Assembly: GCF_023715465.1 (NCBI RefSeq)
Contig: NZ_JAMBOE010000009.1
Span: 204,812 to 268,811, forward strand
Reading direction: 5' to 3'
DNA: 64,000 bases
From: Paenibacillus macerans
Lineage (GTDB): Bacteria > Bacillota > Bacilli > Paenibacillales > Paenibacillaceae
Positions within the stretch are counted from its first letter, which is position 1, and each line of letters begins with the position of its first letter. Under the pieces are notes generated by a model, which saw only the letters and a program-made list of their open reading frames with translations, had not been told where the DNA came from and did not search any database. A program made the position numbers and the translations under genes. Below are positions 42,886-52,163 of the stretch, piece after piece.

Positions 42886-45594
42886 ATGGAATTGTCGGGT
42901 CCTTGGAAACTGCAGCATTTTGAAGTAGGGGAAAAACCTGCCCATGAGCTGGCGGCGCCGGGTTTGGACGACCGCTTTTGGATCGGCGCCGCCGTGCCGG
43001 GGGACGTGCATTCGGCGCTGCTGGAACGGAGCATCATCGACTCTCCGTATTTCGGGCATAACGACGCCAAATGCCGTTGGATTGAGCGCAAGGAATGGTG
43101 GTACCGTACACCGTTTACGTTGGACGCCGCGCCGGAGCAAGGGGAGCGAATCGAGCTTAAGTTCGAGGGGCTGGATACGTTTGCGGCGGTTTATGTCAAC
43201 GGGCATGAAATCGGCAGGACGGCCAACATGTTCCGGGAGTATGTTTTCGACGTGACACGGGTTGTGCGCGAGGGCTGGAACGTGCTAGCCGTCAGGTTCG
43301 ATCCGCTGCATTTGCATCACCGGGACAAGGAACAGTTCGAATGGTCCTCCTATACAAAAGAACGGCCCTGGATCCGCAAAGCGGCAATGAATTTCGGCTG
43401 GGACTGGGGGCCGAGAATCGTGACCGCGGGCATCTGGGGCAAGGTGCACCTCACGCGCCGCAAGCTGGCCAAGCTGACCGGCGTGTACGCCTGCACGCGG
43501 TCCGTGGAGGCGGGGGAAGCGGTGCTTCATTTTAGCGCGGAAGCCGAGGTTTTCCGGAAAGGGACGTTGGCCGAGGTCGCGGTCCGCTTGCTGGATGCCG
43601 GCGGGCAGGAGGCGGCGTGCGCCGTGCTGCCGATCCTTGGGGAGCAAGGGGCGGGAAAATGCGGCGCTGCCGGGGGCGCAGGCAGCGGCGACGGCGGCTT
43701 GACATGCGCCGGTGATAGCGGCGGCGACAGCAGCCTGGGAAGCGCCGGTGCTAACAGAGCCGACACCAGCATCGGCACCGGCTACACCCACGCAGGCAGA
43801 GCTTTCGGCCGGGCCGAAGCCGAACTGCGGGTCCGCGATCCCCGGCTGTGGTGGACGCACGACTTGGGCGAGCCGTATTTGTACACGTTGGAGGTTGTGC
43901 TGCGCGCCGAAGGCGAGGAGGTCGACCGCTACATCCAGCCATTTGGCATCCGCACGCTGGAGCTTGCCCTACGTAACGACGATGGCAGCAATGCGTTTGC
44001 TTTTATCCTTAATGGGGTTAAGGTTTATGCCAAAGGCGCCAACTGGATCCCGGCCGACAACCTGATCGGCTCGATCCCGGAGCCGACCTACCGCGGGCTG
44101 ATTGACCTCACCGTGGAGGGCCGGATGAACATGCTGCGCGTCTGGGCGGGCGGTATCTACGAAAAAGAGGTCTTTTACGACGAATGCGACCGGCGGGGCG
44201 TGCTGGTGTGGCAGGATTTTGCTTTCGCCAACGCGTTGTTCCCCGATTTCAACCAGGACTTTATGGACAACGTGCGGCACGAAGTCATCGATAACGTCAA
44301 AAGATTACGCAACCGCACGTCCCTCGCGCTTTGGTGCGGCAATAACGAAATCGACTGGCTGTACGATATGAAAAGCGCTGCCGGGGACATTACCGGGCCC
44401 TTTTTTGGGGAGCGCATTTATCATGAGCTGATTCCGGAAGTGCTGGCCGAACTGGACCCGGCGCGCCCGTATTGGCCTTCTTCGCCTTACGGGGCAAACG
44501 GCGGCTACGACGCCAACGACCCGCACACCGGAGACCGCCACAACTGGCAGGTTTGGCACGGTTCGGTGTACCCGCGGATGCAGGGGGAGAAACCGCAGCT
44601 CGACTACAGCATCGAAGGTGTGACGTTCAAAAATTACAAGCGGGATTTCGCCTTGTTCAGCAGCGAATTTGGCATGCACGCCGCGGCGAACCGCTACACG
44701 CTGGAAAAAAACATCCCTGCCGGCCAGTTTGTCTGGGGGAGCGTGGAGATGGCTTACCGCAACAAGGATACGAACCACCGCAAAGGCATTTTGCTGATGG
44801 AGGGCTACACGGGGATTCCGCACGATATCGAGGAATACATGGATTTTTCGATGCTGACGCAGGCCGAGGGGTTGAAGTACGGAATTGAGCATTTCCGGCG
44901 GAACCGGCACCGCAACAGCGGCGCGCTCGTCTGGCAGCTTAACGACAGTTGGCCGGGCACAAGCTGGTCGATGATCGATTACGAGCTGCTGCCGAAGGCT
45001 TCTTTTTATTATGCCAAAACGTTCTATAACCCCGTGCTGCTTTCGCTCGAGCATGAGCCGGGCGAACCGCTGCAAGTGTGGGTGGTCAATGATACGCTGG
45101 AGCCGCTGCGGGGGACGGTGGAGCTGACGGTGCACGCCTTAAACGGCGGCGCCTCCTTGTCCCGGGCCGCTTTTGCGGCGGACATTCCGCCGCAGTCCGC
45201 GGTGCGGATCGGCGCGGTGGAGGAAGCGGCAGCCTTGCAAGGGGCCGTGCCGGAAGAGGTGATGGCCGGACTGTCCGCCTCCGGTTTTGCCGCCCCGGCG
45301 AATCGCTACTATTTGCGCGATCCGAAGGATTTGCGCCTGCCGGAAACGCGGCTGGACGTAAGGGTCGACGAGGCCGCGCAAGCGGTGACGGTAACTGCGG
45401 CGGGCCCGGGGGCCGCGCGTTTCGTGAAGCTGGAGCTGCCGCTGGGCCGCGTCCGCTATAGCGACAACTACTTTGATCTGCTTCCCGGCGAAAGCCGGAC
45501 GGTGCACATAAGCCATCCGGAGAGGCTGCCGCTGCCATGGGCGGAGCTGCGGGTTTCCGCTTTGAACGGCAAGCGCGGCGCCTGCGGTATCTAA
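42886..45594 (+). CDS. GH2 beta-mannosidase
   Basis: A 902-residue cytoplasmic GH2 enzyme: jelly-roll start MELSGPWKLQHFEVGEK, PGDVHSALL, KEWWYRTPF. The acid/base Glu is in LALWCGNNEIDWLY and the nucleophile Glu in LFSSEFGMHA. It removes terminal beta-mannose from short oligosaccharides. A Gly/Ala/Ser-rich stretch of about 55 residues (about 257-310) is inserted between the second and third domains and is unusual for the family. No signal peptide, so it acts on sugars brought in by the neighbouring ABC transporter. Confidence 0.92.
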   Translation: MELSGPWKLQHFEVGEKPAHELAAPGLDDRFWIGAAVPGDVHSALLERSIIDSPYFGHNDAKCRWIERKEWWYRTPFTLDAAPEQGERIELKFEGLDTFAAVYVNGHEIGRTANMFREYVFDVTRVVREGWNVLAVRFDPLHLHHRDKEQFEWSSYTKERPWIRKAAMNFGWDWGPRIVTAGIWGKVHLTRRKLAKLTGVYACTRSVEAGEAVLHFSAEAEVFRKGTLAEVAVRLLDAGGQEAACAVLPILGEQGAGKCGAAGGAGSGDGGLTCAGDSGGDSSLGSAGANRADTSIGTGYTHAGRAFGRAEAELRVRDPRLWWTHDLGEPYLYTLEVVLRAEGEEVDRYIQPFGIRTLELALRNDDGSNAFAFILNGVKVYAKGANWIPADNLIGSIPEPTYRGLIDLTVEGRMNMLRVWAGGIYEKEVFYDECDRRGVLVWQDFAFANALFPDFNQDFMDNVRHEVIDNVKRLRNRTSLALWCGNNEIDWLYDMKSAAGDITGPFFGERIYHELIPEVLAELDPARPYWPSSPYGANGGYDANDPHTGDRHNWQVWHGSVYPRMQGEKPQLDYSIEGVTFKNYKRDFALFSSEFGMHAAANRYTLEKNIPAGQFVWGSVEMAYRNKDTNHRKGILLMEGYTGIPHDIEEYMDFSMLTQAEGLKYGIEHFRRNRHRNSGALVWQLNDSWPGTSWSMIDYELLPKASFYYAKTFYNPVLLSLEHEPGEPLQVWVVNDTLEPLRGTVELTVHALNGGASLSRAAFAADIPPQSAVRIGAVEEAAALQGAVPEEVMAGLSASGFAAPANRYYLRDPKDLRLPETRLDVRVDEAAQAVTVTAAGPGAARFVKLELPLGRVRYSDNYFDLLPGESRTVHISHPERLPLPWAELRVSALNGKRGACGI

Positions 45595-45597
45595 GGC

Positions 45598-46635
45598 TTA
45601 ATCCGCATTTCCGGCCAGAACGCGGTCGCGGTATTGTTTTACCGCGGGAACATCGGTTTGCTTGCCGTTTTCTTTGGTGAACACCTGCCAATCCGCACTT
45701 TTCAGCACGTCCAGAAAGCCTTGCACGGCTGTGGCCGTTTTTGTGCCCGGGTACGTTTTGACCGTGTGTTCATAACTGGCCTTAACCTCGTCGGTTAATT
45801 TGAACGTATCGAAATCGAAAATTGGCGTATTATCCAGCCCATAAAGATAGGTTGTCAAGTAGCGGGTATAAAACAGCTTTTTGGCTTGCTCGGCCTCAGA
45901 CGTTCCCGCATATTGCGTAAAATATTGTTCGGCGGCGACGGCCCGCTTGGCCAATTCATCCCAAGTGATGACGAGCCCGCCGTCGCTGGCCATTTTGGCG
46001 TCCGAATCCATGGCAAGCAGCGCGATGAAGTCCTGCATTTTTTCGCTTAGCGCCGAATTGTATTTTTTAAGCGCTCCGTAGTTGACCACGGGAAACACCA
46101 TGCCTTCGGCCGTTTCCAGCTTGTAGCCGCCGGCCAGGGCGCCCAGGACGGTTTGGCGGACGGCATCGTCTTTGATCTGCTTCAGCTGTTCGTCCGGAAT
46201 GGGCCAGCCGAGTTCGGAGAGCGCCTGGGTAACGGGTTCTTCGGCAAATTTATCCTGCGTTTTGAGCAGGTCTTCCTCGTAAAAAGCGAGCAGCTTTTGC
46301 ATCAGCAGGTCGGCGTCAGCTTGAGGCAGGGACGCCAAATGTTCATCGAAAAAGACCCAATAATCCTTGGCTTCGGGATCACCGGTTTGCAGACGCTCAA
46401 ACTGTTCAAGGATTTGCTCCCGTTCGGAGCCGGACTCCGCCGCAGCGCCATTTCCGCTGCTATTTTCACTTCCGCCAACGTTGTTTGCTTGTCCCGGCGC
46501 GTTTTGTTCGGTACCGGTTTGCCCGGGTCCCGGGCCGGCAGCCCCCTCTTTATCGGTGCATCCCGTTAATAAAGCCCCCGCCAACATCGCGGTTAGCGAC
46601 AGCGACAGCATGATTTTTACAGTTGATCGCGGCAT
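45598..46635 (-). CDS. Uncharacterised lipoprotein
   Basis: The ATG at 46635 follows GGGAGGAAG; a longer frame upstream lacks a site. It is 345 residues. The lipobox is LAGALLTGC (Cys about 26). A Gly/Asn/Ser-rich linker follows, then a helical domain with repeated acidic and leucine-rich stretches (EQILEQFERLQTGDPEAKDYWVFFDEHLASL). I do not recognise the family. Its stop is 3 bp from the convergent mannosidase stop. Confidence 0.75.
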   Translation of the reverse strand: MPRSTVKIMLSLSLTAMLAGALLTGCTDKEGAAGPGPGQTGTEQNAPGQANNVGGSENSSGNGAAAESGSEREQILEQFERLQTGDPEAKDYWVFFDEHLASLPQADADLLMQKLLAFYEEDLLKTQDKFAEEPVTQALSELGWPIPDEQLKQIKDDAVRQTVLGALAGGYKLETAEGMVFPVVNYGALKKYNSALSEKMQDFIALLAMDSDAKMASDGGLVITWDELAKRAVAAEQYFTQYAGTSEAEQAKKLFYTRYLTTYLYGLDNTPIFDFDTFKLTDEVKASYEHTVKTYPGTKTATAVQGFLDVLKSADWQVFTKENGKQTDVPAVKQYRDRVLAGNAD

Positions 46636-46710
46636 TTGCAGGTACACTTCCTCCCGTAATTTATCTTGTTTACTTGACGAACGAGCGGGGGAAAAGGTTC
46701 CTTGCGCCGA

Positions 46711-46757
46711 AAAAAAGGGCCGCTCCAAAGGTTGGCAAGCCAACCGGAACAACCCTT
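46711..46757 (-). terminator. Terminator of the Na+/H+ antiporter gene
   Basis: On the minus strand a two-part stem (AAGGG...CCCTT outside, GGTTGGC/GCCAACC inside) is followed by T6. It lies just after the antiporter stop. Confidence 0.75.
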
Positions 46758-46772
46758 GTTTGAAATTTCGTG

Positions 46773-48794
46773 TTATTCGGCGTGTTCAATCAGCGTGACG
46801 CTTTCGACCTGGTTGACCATTCTCCTAAGCTCCCGGGCCTGTTCCCAATTGATGCTGCCGGCTTCGTACATGTTGTGGATTTCCGCACGTTCGGCATCCA
46901 TCACCTGGATGCGCAGCTCTTCTTTTTGCGCTTCCATCTGTTCGCTGAATTGCGGCCCGGGACTGGTCAAGTGGGCGATCACTCGCTTGTACTGGAGAAT
47001 CACTCTTTGCAGGGCGAGGTCCTGCTCTTTTTCCCGGGGGAGGCCCTTCAAGTACTCGAGTGCCGCTTGCAGCGCTTGAAGCTGGATTTCCTGGCCGTGG
47101 CGCAGCCCGGCAAATTGCCGGTACTTGCGGGTGGCCCGCCGCCAGTCGCGGACGGCGCTGCCGACCAGGAATGAAATGCGGGCGCGGGCGGTTCGGCAGA
47201 GCCCTTCTTCGCGAAGGTCCAGCGCCTTCTCGAAGGTTTCGAACATCTCCTTGCTCATTCCGCCGCTTTGCATCGTTTCGTGGATGTAATTCCGTTCGGC
47301 TTTTAGCGCGGCAAGCTGGATTTCGGTCATTTTCCCCAAAGCTTCCGACCGCTCCAGTCTGTGGGCGTTCTGCTGAAGATACACGGGGCGGAACAGCCTT
47401 TTGTATTCGTCCATCAATTGATAGGCGGCGGCTTTGTTGTGCTCGTTCATTTCAGCTTTAATCTTCTGCACCGCAACCCGCAGCAGTCTGCTTCGGGCCT
47501 CGGCCATGTCGATGTATTCGTCCGTCGCTTCGCCTTCGGTCGCTCCTTTGCTGAACAGCGGCAGCAAGAGGGTGGCCGCGACCAGAGTGAACAAAATGAC
47601 GCCCGCGGCCAAAAACAGGATGAGCGAACGCTCGGGAAAAGCCTGTCCGCTGGCGACCACATAAGGGATGGACAACACCCCGGCCATCGTAACGGCCCCG
47701 CGGACGCCCGTCAGGCTGACCAGAAGGCTGTATTTAACGCTCGGTTTTGCTATGGTTTCAGGCGATTTGGAGGCTTTATATTCGTACAGGGAAAAGAAGT
47801 AAGACCAGACGAAACGAATCGCTAAAATGGCTACCCCAATGGCCAAAACGTAACCGATCGCCAGCGTATTGCCGATGTTGGGGTTTTCCACCGTGGCGCG
47901 CATGGATGACGGGATGATCAGCCCCAGCAGCAGGAAGACGACCCCGTTCAGGATGAACAGCACGGTTTGCCATATATTTTCCGTCAAGACCCGCTCCTCG
48001 GCGAGCATCGTTTCCGTCCGTTCCCGCAGCAGGGAATGCACGATGCCGCCCACGACGACGGCAATGACGCCGGAAGCGTGCAGGAGGTTTTCGGTGACGA
48101 TAAAAATAATAAACGGAGTTAGGATCTGCAGGAGCGAATGCAGGGTGGCGTCCTTAATGCCCTGTTTGCGGAGCGAAAACCGCAGCCAGGTCATGGCCAG
48201 GCTGAGCACGAGGCCCAAAACGGCGCCAATAATAAACATGTATGTAAAGTCGTAAACAGCTTCTCGCAGCGAAAAATAGCTGGTCACGACCGCCGCGACC
48301 GCATAGTTGAAGGCAACCAGGCCGGAAGCGTCGTTGATCAGCGACTCGCCCCGGACGAGGTTCAGCACTTTGTCCGGAATGTGGATTCGCTTGGCGATGC
48401 CGTTCACGGCGACGGGGTCGGTCGGCGAGAGAATGGCCGCCAACGCGAAGGCGGCGACAAGCGGGATTTCCGGAATGATAGCGTGGATGAAATAACCGCC
48501 GCCGATCGTCGTCAGCAAAACGAGGACGATGGCGTTGCCTAAGATCGGCCCCCGCATTTTCCACAGTTCTTCGCGGGGGAAATGCCTTCCGTCGTTGTAC
48601 AGCAGCGGGGCTACGAACAGCAGCAGAAACCATTCCGTTTCGATTTCCAGATGAATTCCGTCAAAGGCGAGCGCGATGGCGATGCCAAGCACGATTTGGG
48701 TGAGCGCGGTGGGGATAAACGGAATGTAGTGGCTGATAATGTTGGAAACGACCAGACAGATGAGCAGCAAAATAACCGTAATCAATAAATCCAT
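46773..48794 (-). CDS. Na+/H+ antiporter (NhaP/CPA1 family)
   Basis: A 673-residue protein with about 12 helices in the first 420 residues and a long cytoplasmic, charged C-terminal part. CPA1 marks are AAILSPTDPVAVNGIAKR and LVRGESLINDASGLVAFNYAV, which contain the ion-binding Asp residues. The second half (ARSRLLRVAVQKIKAEMNEHNK) looks regulatory, as in other bacterial NhaP/NhaG-like exchangers. It swaps internal Na+ or K+ for H+. The start has GGAAGG upstream. Confidence 0.9.
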   Translation of the reverse strand: MDLLITVILLLICLVVSNIISHYIPFIPTALTQIVLGIAIALAFDGIHLEIETEWFLLLFVAPLLYNDGRHFPREELWKMRGPILGNAIVLVLLTTIGGGYFIHAIIPEIPLVAAFALAAILSPTDPVAVNGIAKRIHIPDKVLNLVRGESLINDASGLVAFNYAVAAVVTSYFSLREAVYDFTYMFIIGAVLGLVLSLAMTWLRFSLRKQGIKDATLHSLLQILTPFIIFIVTENLLHASGVIAVVVGGIVHSLLRERTETMLAEERVLTENIWQTVLFILNGVVFLLLGLIIPSSMRATVENPNIGNTLAIGYVLAIGVAILAIRFVWSYFFSLYEYKASKSPETIAKPSVKYSLLVSLTGVRGAVTMAGVLSIPYVVASGQAFPERSLILFLAAGVILFTLVAATLLLPLFSKGATEGEATDEYIDMAEARSRLLRVAVQKIKAEMNEHNKAAAYQLMDEYKRLFRPVYLQQNAHRLERSEALGKMTEIQLAALKAERNYIHETMQSGGMSKEMFETFEKALDLREEGLCRTARARISFLVGSAVRDWRRATRKYRQFAGLRHGQEIQLQALQAALEYLKGLPREKEQDLALQRVILQYKRVIAHLTSPGPQFSEQMEAQKEELRIQVMDAERAEIHNMYEAGSINWEQARELRRMVNQVESVTLIEHAE

Positions 48795-48898
48795 GTATCA
48801 ATCTTCCTTCCCGAGCGGATTGCTTTGCAAGTCGACATTATTCTATTATATCCCACTTTTTAAACTGAAGATAAACAAAGCGTTGGGGGAAGCGTCCG

Positions 48899-48928
48899 AA
48901 AAAAAAGAGCGCAGCAATCTGCGCTCTT
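48899..48928 (-). terminator. Terminator of the nrdDG operon
   Basis: AGAGCGCAG and CTGCGCTCT form a 9-bp stem with a 4-nt loop, and on the minus strand a T8 run follows. It lies 13 bp after the nrdG stop. Confidence 0.88.
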
Positions 48929-48940
48929 CGAGAATCCAAT

Positions 48941-49465
48941 TTATCGCATGAACGGGAGGCTTGGCTCCCAAAGAACCGCTTGTCCGCTGTCCAGGCTTTG
49001 CCGGATATCGATCAGCCGTTGGTTCGAACTGCCGCAGTAGAGCAGAGCAGGGTCGCGAAGCGCTTCGACGAAACGCCCGTCCACCAGCACCTCGCAGCGC
49101 CGCAGCAGCTCATATTCGGGGGACCCGGGATGCTCTGTCAACTCCTCATACGTATATCCGCTGTAAATCCAAATCGAAATCGGCCCGGTCTCCGCTACAA
49201 GCCGGTCGATAAACCCGCTGACCTCGGCGGCGGAGAAGAAAGGGTCTCCACCGAGGATCGTCAGACCGCTCAGCAGGGGGTTGTTTTTAATGTCATGAAT
49301 GATTTCGGCTTCCCGCTCCGCTGTGAATGGCTCGCCGTAATTGAAATTCCACGTCTCCGGGCTGAAGCAGCCTTTGCAGTAATGGCGGCAGCCGCTGATG
49401 AAGATCGCGGCCCGAAGGCCTTCGCCTTCATTGATGGATTCCGGGTAATAGCCGCAAATATTCAT
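48941..49465 (-). CDS. nrdG: Anaerobic ribonucleotide reductase activating protein
   Basis: A 174-residue radical-SAM enzyme. The [4Fe-4S] cysteines are in SGCRHYCKGC, and the GGDPFF glycine-rich SAM motif follows at about residue 79. It generates the glycyl radical on NrdD using S-adenosylmethionine. It overlaps nrdD by 4 bp (ATGA). Confidence 0.95.
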   Translation of the reverse strand: MNICGYYPESINEGEGLRAAIFISGCRHYCKGCFSPETWNFNYGEPFTAEREAEIIHDIKNNPLLSGLTILGGDPFFSAAEVSGFIDRLVAETGPISIWIYSGYTYEELTEHPGSPEYELLRRCEVLVDGRFVEALRDPALLYCGSSNQRLIDIRQSLDSGQAVLWEPSLPFMR

Positions 49466-51447
49466 GCGTCGTGTTTGACCCGGTCGCGGACTTCCGCCTG
49501 TTTGGCGGCGTTAAACCGCGTTTGGTAATCTCCCGTCAGGTACCCGGTGACCCGGCGCAGGCGGCGGATATGCACGTCGTTCTCATGGCTGCCGCAGGAA
49601 GGGCAGGTTGCCCCGATGATGCCTTCGAAGCCGCAAGCCGAGCAGCGGTCGATCGGATGGTTGATGCTGAAATAGCTGACCTGCTGCTGCAGGGCGAATT
49701 GAACGATTTTCAGAAAAGCGGCCTGATTGTTCCGGGCATTGCCGTTGAGCTCGATGTACGAAATGGCCCCCGCGTTGCAAAGCCCGTGGAACTTGGCCTC
49801 CAGCTCGATTTTTTTTGCCGCGCTGATGTTGTAATACACCGGGATGTGGAACGAATTGGTGTAGTACTCTCTGTCCACTACGCCCGGAATCGGACCATAA
49901 ACCGCGTGATCGCGTTTCGTGAACTTTCCGGACAAGCCTTCCGCCGGCGTGGCGAACAGGGTAATGTTCAAATTATGAATATCGCTTTGGCGGTCGCAAT
50001 AATCGCGCATGTAGGAGATGAGTTCGTACGCTTTTTGATAAACAGTTTCATTCTCGCCATGGTGCTTGCCGTACATCGCCTTCATGCATTCCGCCAGCCC
50101 GATGAACCCGATTGACAAGCTGCCGTGCTTGAGCAATTCGCCGACTGCGTCCTCCGGCCCGAGGTGTTCGCCGCCTTCCCACACGCCTTCGCGCATCATA
50201 AAGTCGGATGCCTTGGCTTTTTGGGCCGCTTGAATTTTAAACCGATGCAGCAGCCCTTCCAGGGCGATGTCCATGTAATGCGTAAGCTCGCGGTAGAAGC
50301 CGCGCTCGTCCGCCTCTGCCCGCCGTCCCAGCGCAATGCCGTGCTCCAGGCCGAGCTTGACCAGGTTCAGCGTGTTGAACGACAGATTGCCTTTGCCGGA
50401 AAGATGGTTCCGGCCGAAGCGGTCGGCCAGCACCCGGGTGCGGCAGCCCATCGTGGCGAATTCCGTATCCGGATCGCTCGGGTCGTAATGCATCAGGTTA
50501 AGTGGGGCGTCCAGATTGGCGAAGTTCGGATACAGCCGTTTGGCCGAGCATTCCACCGCTTTCAGGAACAGCCCGTAATTCGGTTCGTCCGGGTTCTGGT
50601 TGACGCCTTGTTTGCATTTGAAAATCTGGATCGGGAAAATCGGCGTTTCCCCGCTGCCCAGCCCCCGCATCGTGGCCGTCAGCAGGGAGTTAATCACCAT
50701 TTGCCCTTCGGGCGAGGTGCAGGTGCCGTAGTTGATGCTGGTGAACGGGATTTGCCCGCCAGCCCGGCTCGACATCGTGTTGAGGTTGTGGATCAGGCTT
50801 TCGGCCGCCTGCAGCGTTTCGGCTTCGGTTTCCTTCAGGGCAAATTTAAACGATTTCGGATAACGCTCTTGCAGGTCGCTGCGGCTCATTGAGATGTCCC
50901 CGTTCCCGGCCAATTCGGCGTCGCGGGCGCCTTCTTCGAAATATTCCAGGCCTTTGCGGAAATATTTCTCGAACGATTTGGCCACATAAGGAGCGAGGTC
51001 GTAGTCCAGCTTGTTGGCCGATACGCCGCCATACTGGGAGTTTTGCTGGGATTGGAAAATGATCGCTACCAGCGCCATCGCGGTCATGATCGAATTGGGC
51101 GGTCTGACGCTGCCGTTGCCGGTGTTGAAGCCTTCACGCAGCAGCTTTTCGAACGGGATGAAAATGCAGTTCGTTGTCCCGATCGCATACTGATCAAGAT
51201 CATGCACGTAGACGATGTTGTCTTTAATCGCCTGCTCCACCCGCTTGGGCAGGATGAAATAAGTCGCATACCATCTGGCGTACTCGCTGCCGAATTTGCT
51301 CATTTTGCCCGAGAAGCTTTCGCCGTTCAAATTCGCGTTCTCACGCAGCACCTCCAGGTTGCGGCTTTGAATGATTTCCTCGCCCATTTGAATGACTTCA
51401 TCCAGCATGGTGTCCCGGCCGGTGAAGGTTTGGTTTAGCAATGCCAT
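49462..51447 (-). CDS. nrdD: Anaerobic ribonucleoside-triphosphate reductase
   Basis: The start at 51447 follows GGGGAGGAG by 9 bases; 661 residues. The zinc site is RCSACGFEGIIGATCPSCGS, and the glycyl-radical site is RRVTGYLTGDYQ near the C-terminus. It reduces ribonucleotides for DNA synthesis without oxygen. It begins with the catalytic region (MALLNQTFTGRDTML) and seems to lack the N-terminal ATP-cone found in Escherichia coli NrdD, so allosteric control by dATP may be absent or different. Confidence 0.94.
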   Translation of the reverse strand: MALLNQTFTGRDTMLDEVIQMGEEIIQSRNLEVLRENANLNGESFSGKMSKFGSEYARWYATYFILPKRVEQAIKDNIVYVHDLDQYAIGTTNCIFIPFEKLLREGFNTGNGSVRPPNSIMTAMALVAIIFQSQQNSQYGGVSANKLDYDLAPYVAKSFEKYFRKGLEYFEEGARDAELAGNGDISMSRSDLQERYPKSFKFALKETEAETLQAAESLIHNLNTMSSRAGGQIPFTSINYGTCTSPEGQMVINSLLTATMRGLGSGETPIFPIQIFKCKQGVNQNPDEPNYGLFLKAVECSAKRLYPNFANLDAPLNLMHYDPSDPDTEFATMGCRTRVLADRFGRNHLSGKGNLSFNTLNLVKLGLEHGIALGRRAEADERGFYRELTHYMDIALEGLLHRFKIQAAQKAKASDFMMREGVWEGGEHLGPEDAVGELLKHGSLSIGFIGLAECMKAMYGKHHGENETVYQKAYELISYMRDYCDRQSDIHNLNITLFATPAEGLSGKFTKRDHAVYGPIPGVVDREYYTNSFHIPVYYNISAAKKIELEAKFHGLCNAGAISYIELNGNARNNQAAFLKIVQFALQQQVSYFSINHPIDRCSACGFEGIIGATCPSCGSHENDVHIRRLRRVTGYLTGDYQTRFNAAKQAEVRDRVKHDA

Positions 51448-51634
51448 ATTAAAATGCTCCTCCCCAAAAGCTAATTTAACGCTAAGTAAAAAGGCATCTC
51501 CAACCTGCCCAGGTTGAACATGCCCGAATGCGCTGCCTAGTGAAGCTTCTTCTACAACGGCTGTCGATCCAATAAGGCATATGTAAAAGCTGCATACGGA
51601 CATCATGCCTGTTCCTCGCAGGTTTTAGCGGTTT

Positions 51635-51682
51635 ACACTATATTTTGTTTCGCTGAAACAAGATTAGCACAATATATTGTGT
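51635..51682 (-). promoter_or_regulatory. Tandem NrdR boxes upstream of nrdD
   Basis: ACACTATATTTTGTTT (51635-51650) and GCACAATATATTGTGT (51667-51682) match the NrdR palindrome; their starts are 32 bp apart, three helical turns, the usual arrangement. NrdR with ATP/dATP would repress the operon. Confidence 0.88.
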
Positions 51683-51873
51683 TTAAAGTGTGACTTGCAT
51701 CACATGGACAAGCCGGAATCCGGGACAAATCCGCCGGAGCCCGCGGGCGATGCGCGGAGTGGGGAGCGGAAAAAATTTTTTAAACTTTTTTTGGGGGAGC
51801 CACCTAGAAATCGGTGCTTGATAGCCGGTTGTTGGTACGGAGAACCGTTACGGCCAACCGCCGGCCTTCAAAA

Positions 51874-52067
51874 TAGCGGAACTTTATGTACTTATTATCC
51901 GGGGCTGAGCATGTTCATCCCCATTAGCGGAATTTTTTGTTCTTATTTTCCTATGAACGGTCCAGATTGCGGGTATTTTGTTACGGTCCGAGAAAATAGC
52001 GACATAAATTTCCTTTATTTTCTCAAATTGACGGTTCTCGCCGGAATAACGACATTTTTTGCCCTTA
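51874..52067. repeat. Four-word intergenic element, family A, copy 4
   Basis: 21-bp words at 51874-51894, 51925-51945, 51997-52017 and 52047-52067; centres 51, 72 and 50 bp apart. Half-sites TAGCGG and CTTA in words 1 and 2; TAGCGA/CTTTA and TAACGA/CCTTA in the inverted pair. It lies in the divergent gap between nrdD and the YqgV-like gene, about 190 bp from the NrdR boxes. Confidence 0.87.
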
Positions 52068-52163
52068 TGTTTTTGAGCCCCTTTTTGTTTGTATTTACCG
52101 GTGAGGAATTGATAAAATAGTACTCGGACGAGAATTAAATATAGTAAAGTGAGGGGAACGGAA

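Noticed and set aside
51677..52120. 147-codon plus-strand frame between nrdD and the YqgV-like gene
   Set aside because: It begins over the NrdR region, runs through the family A repeat element and has no ribosome binding site or family resemblance. The frame is open by chance.
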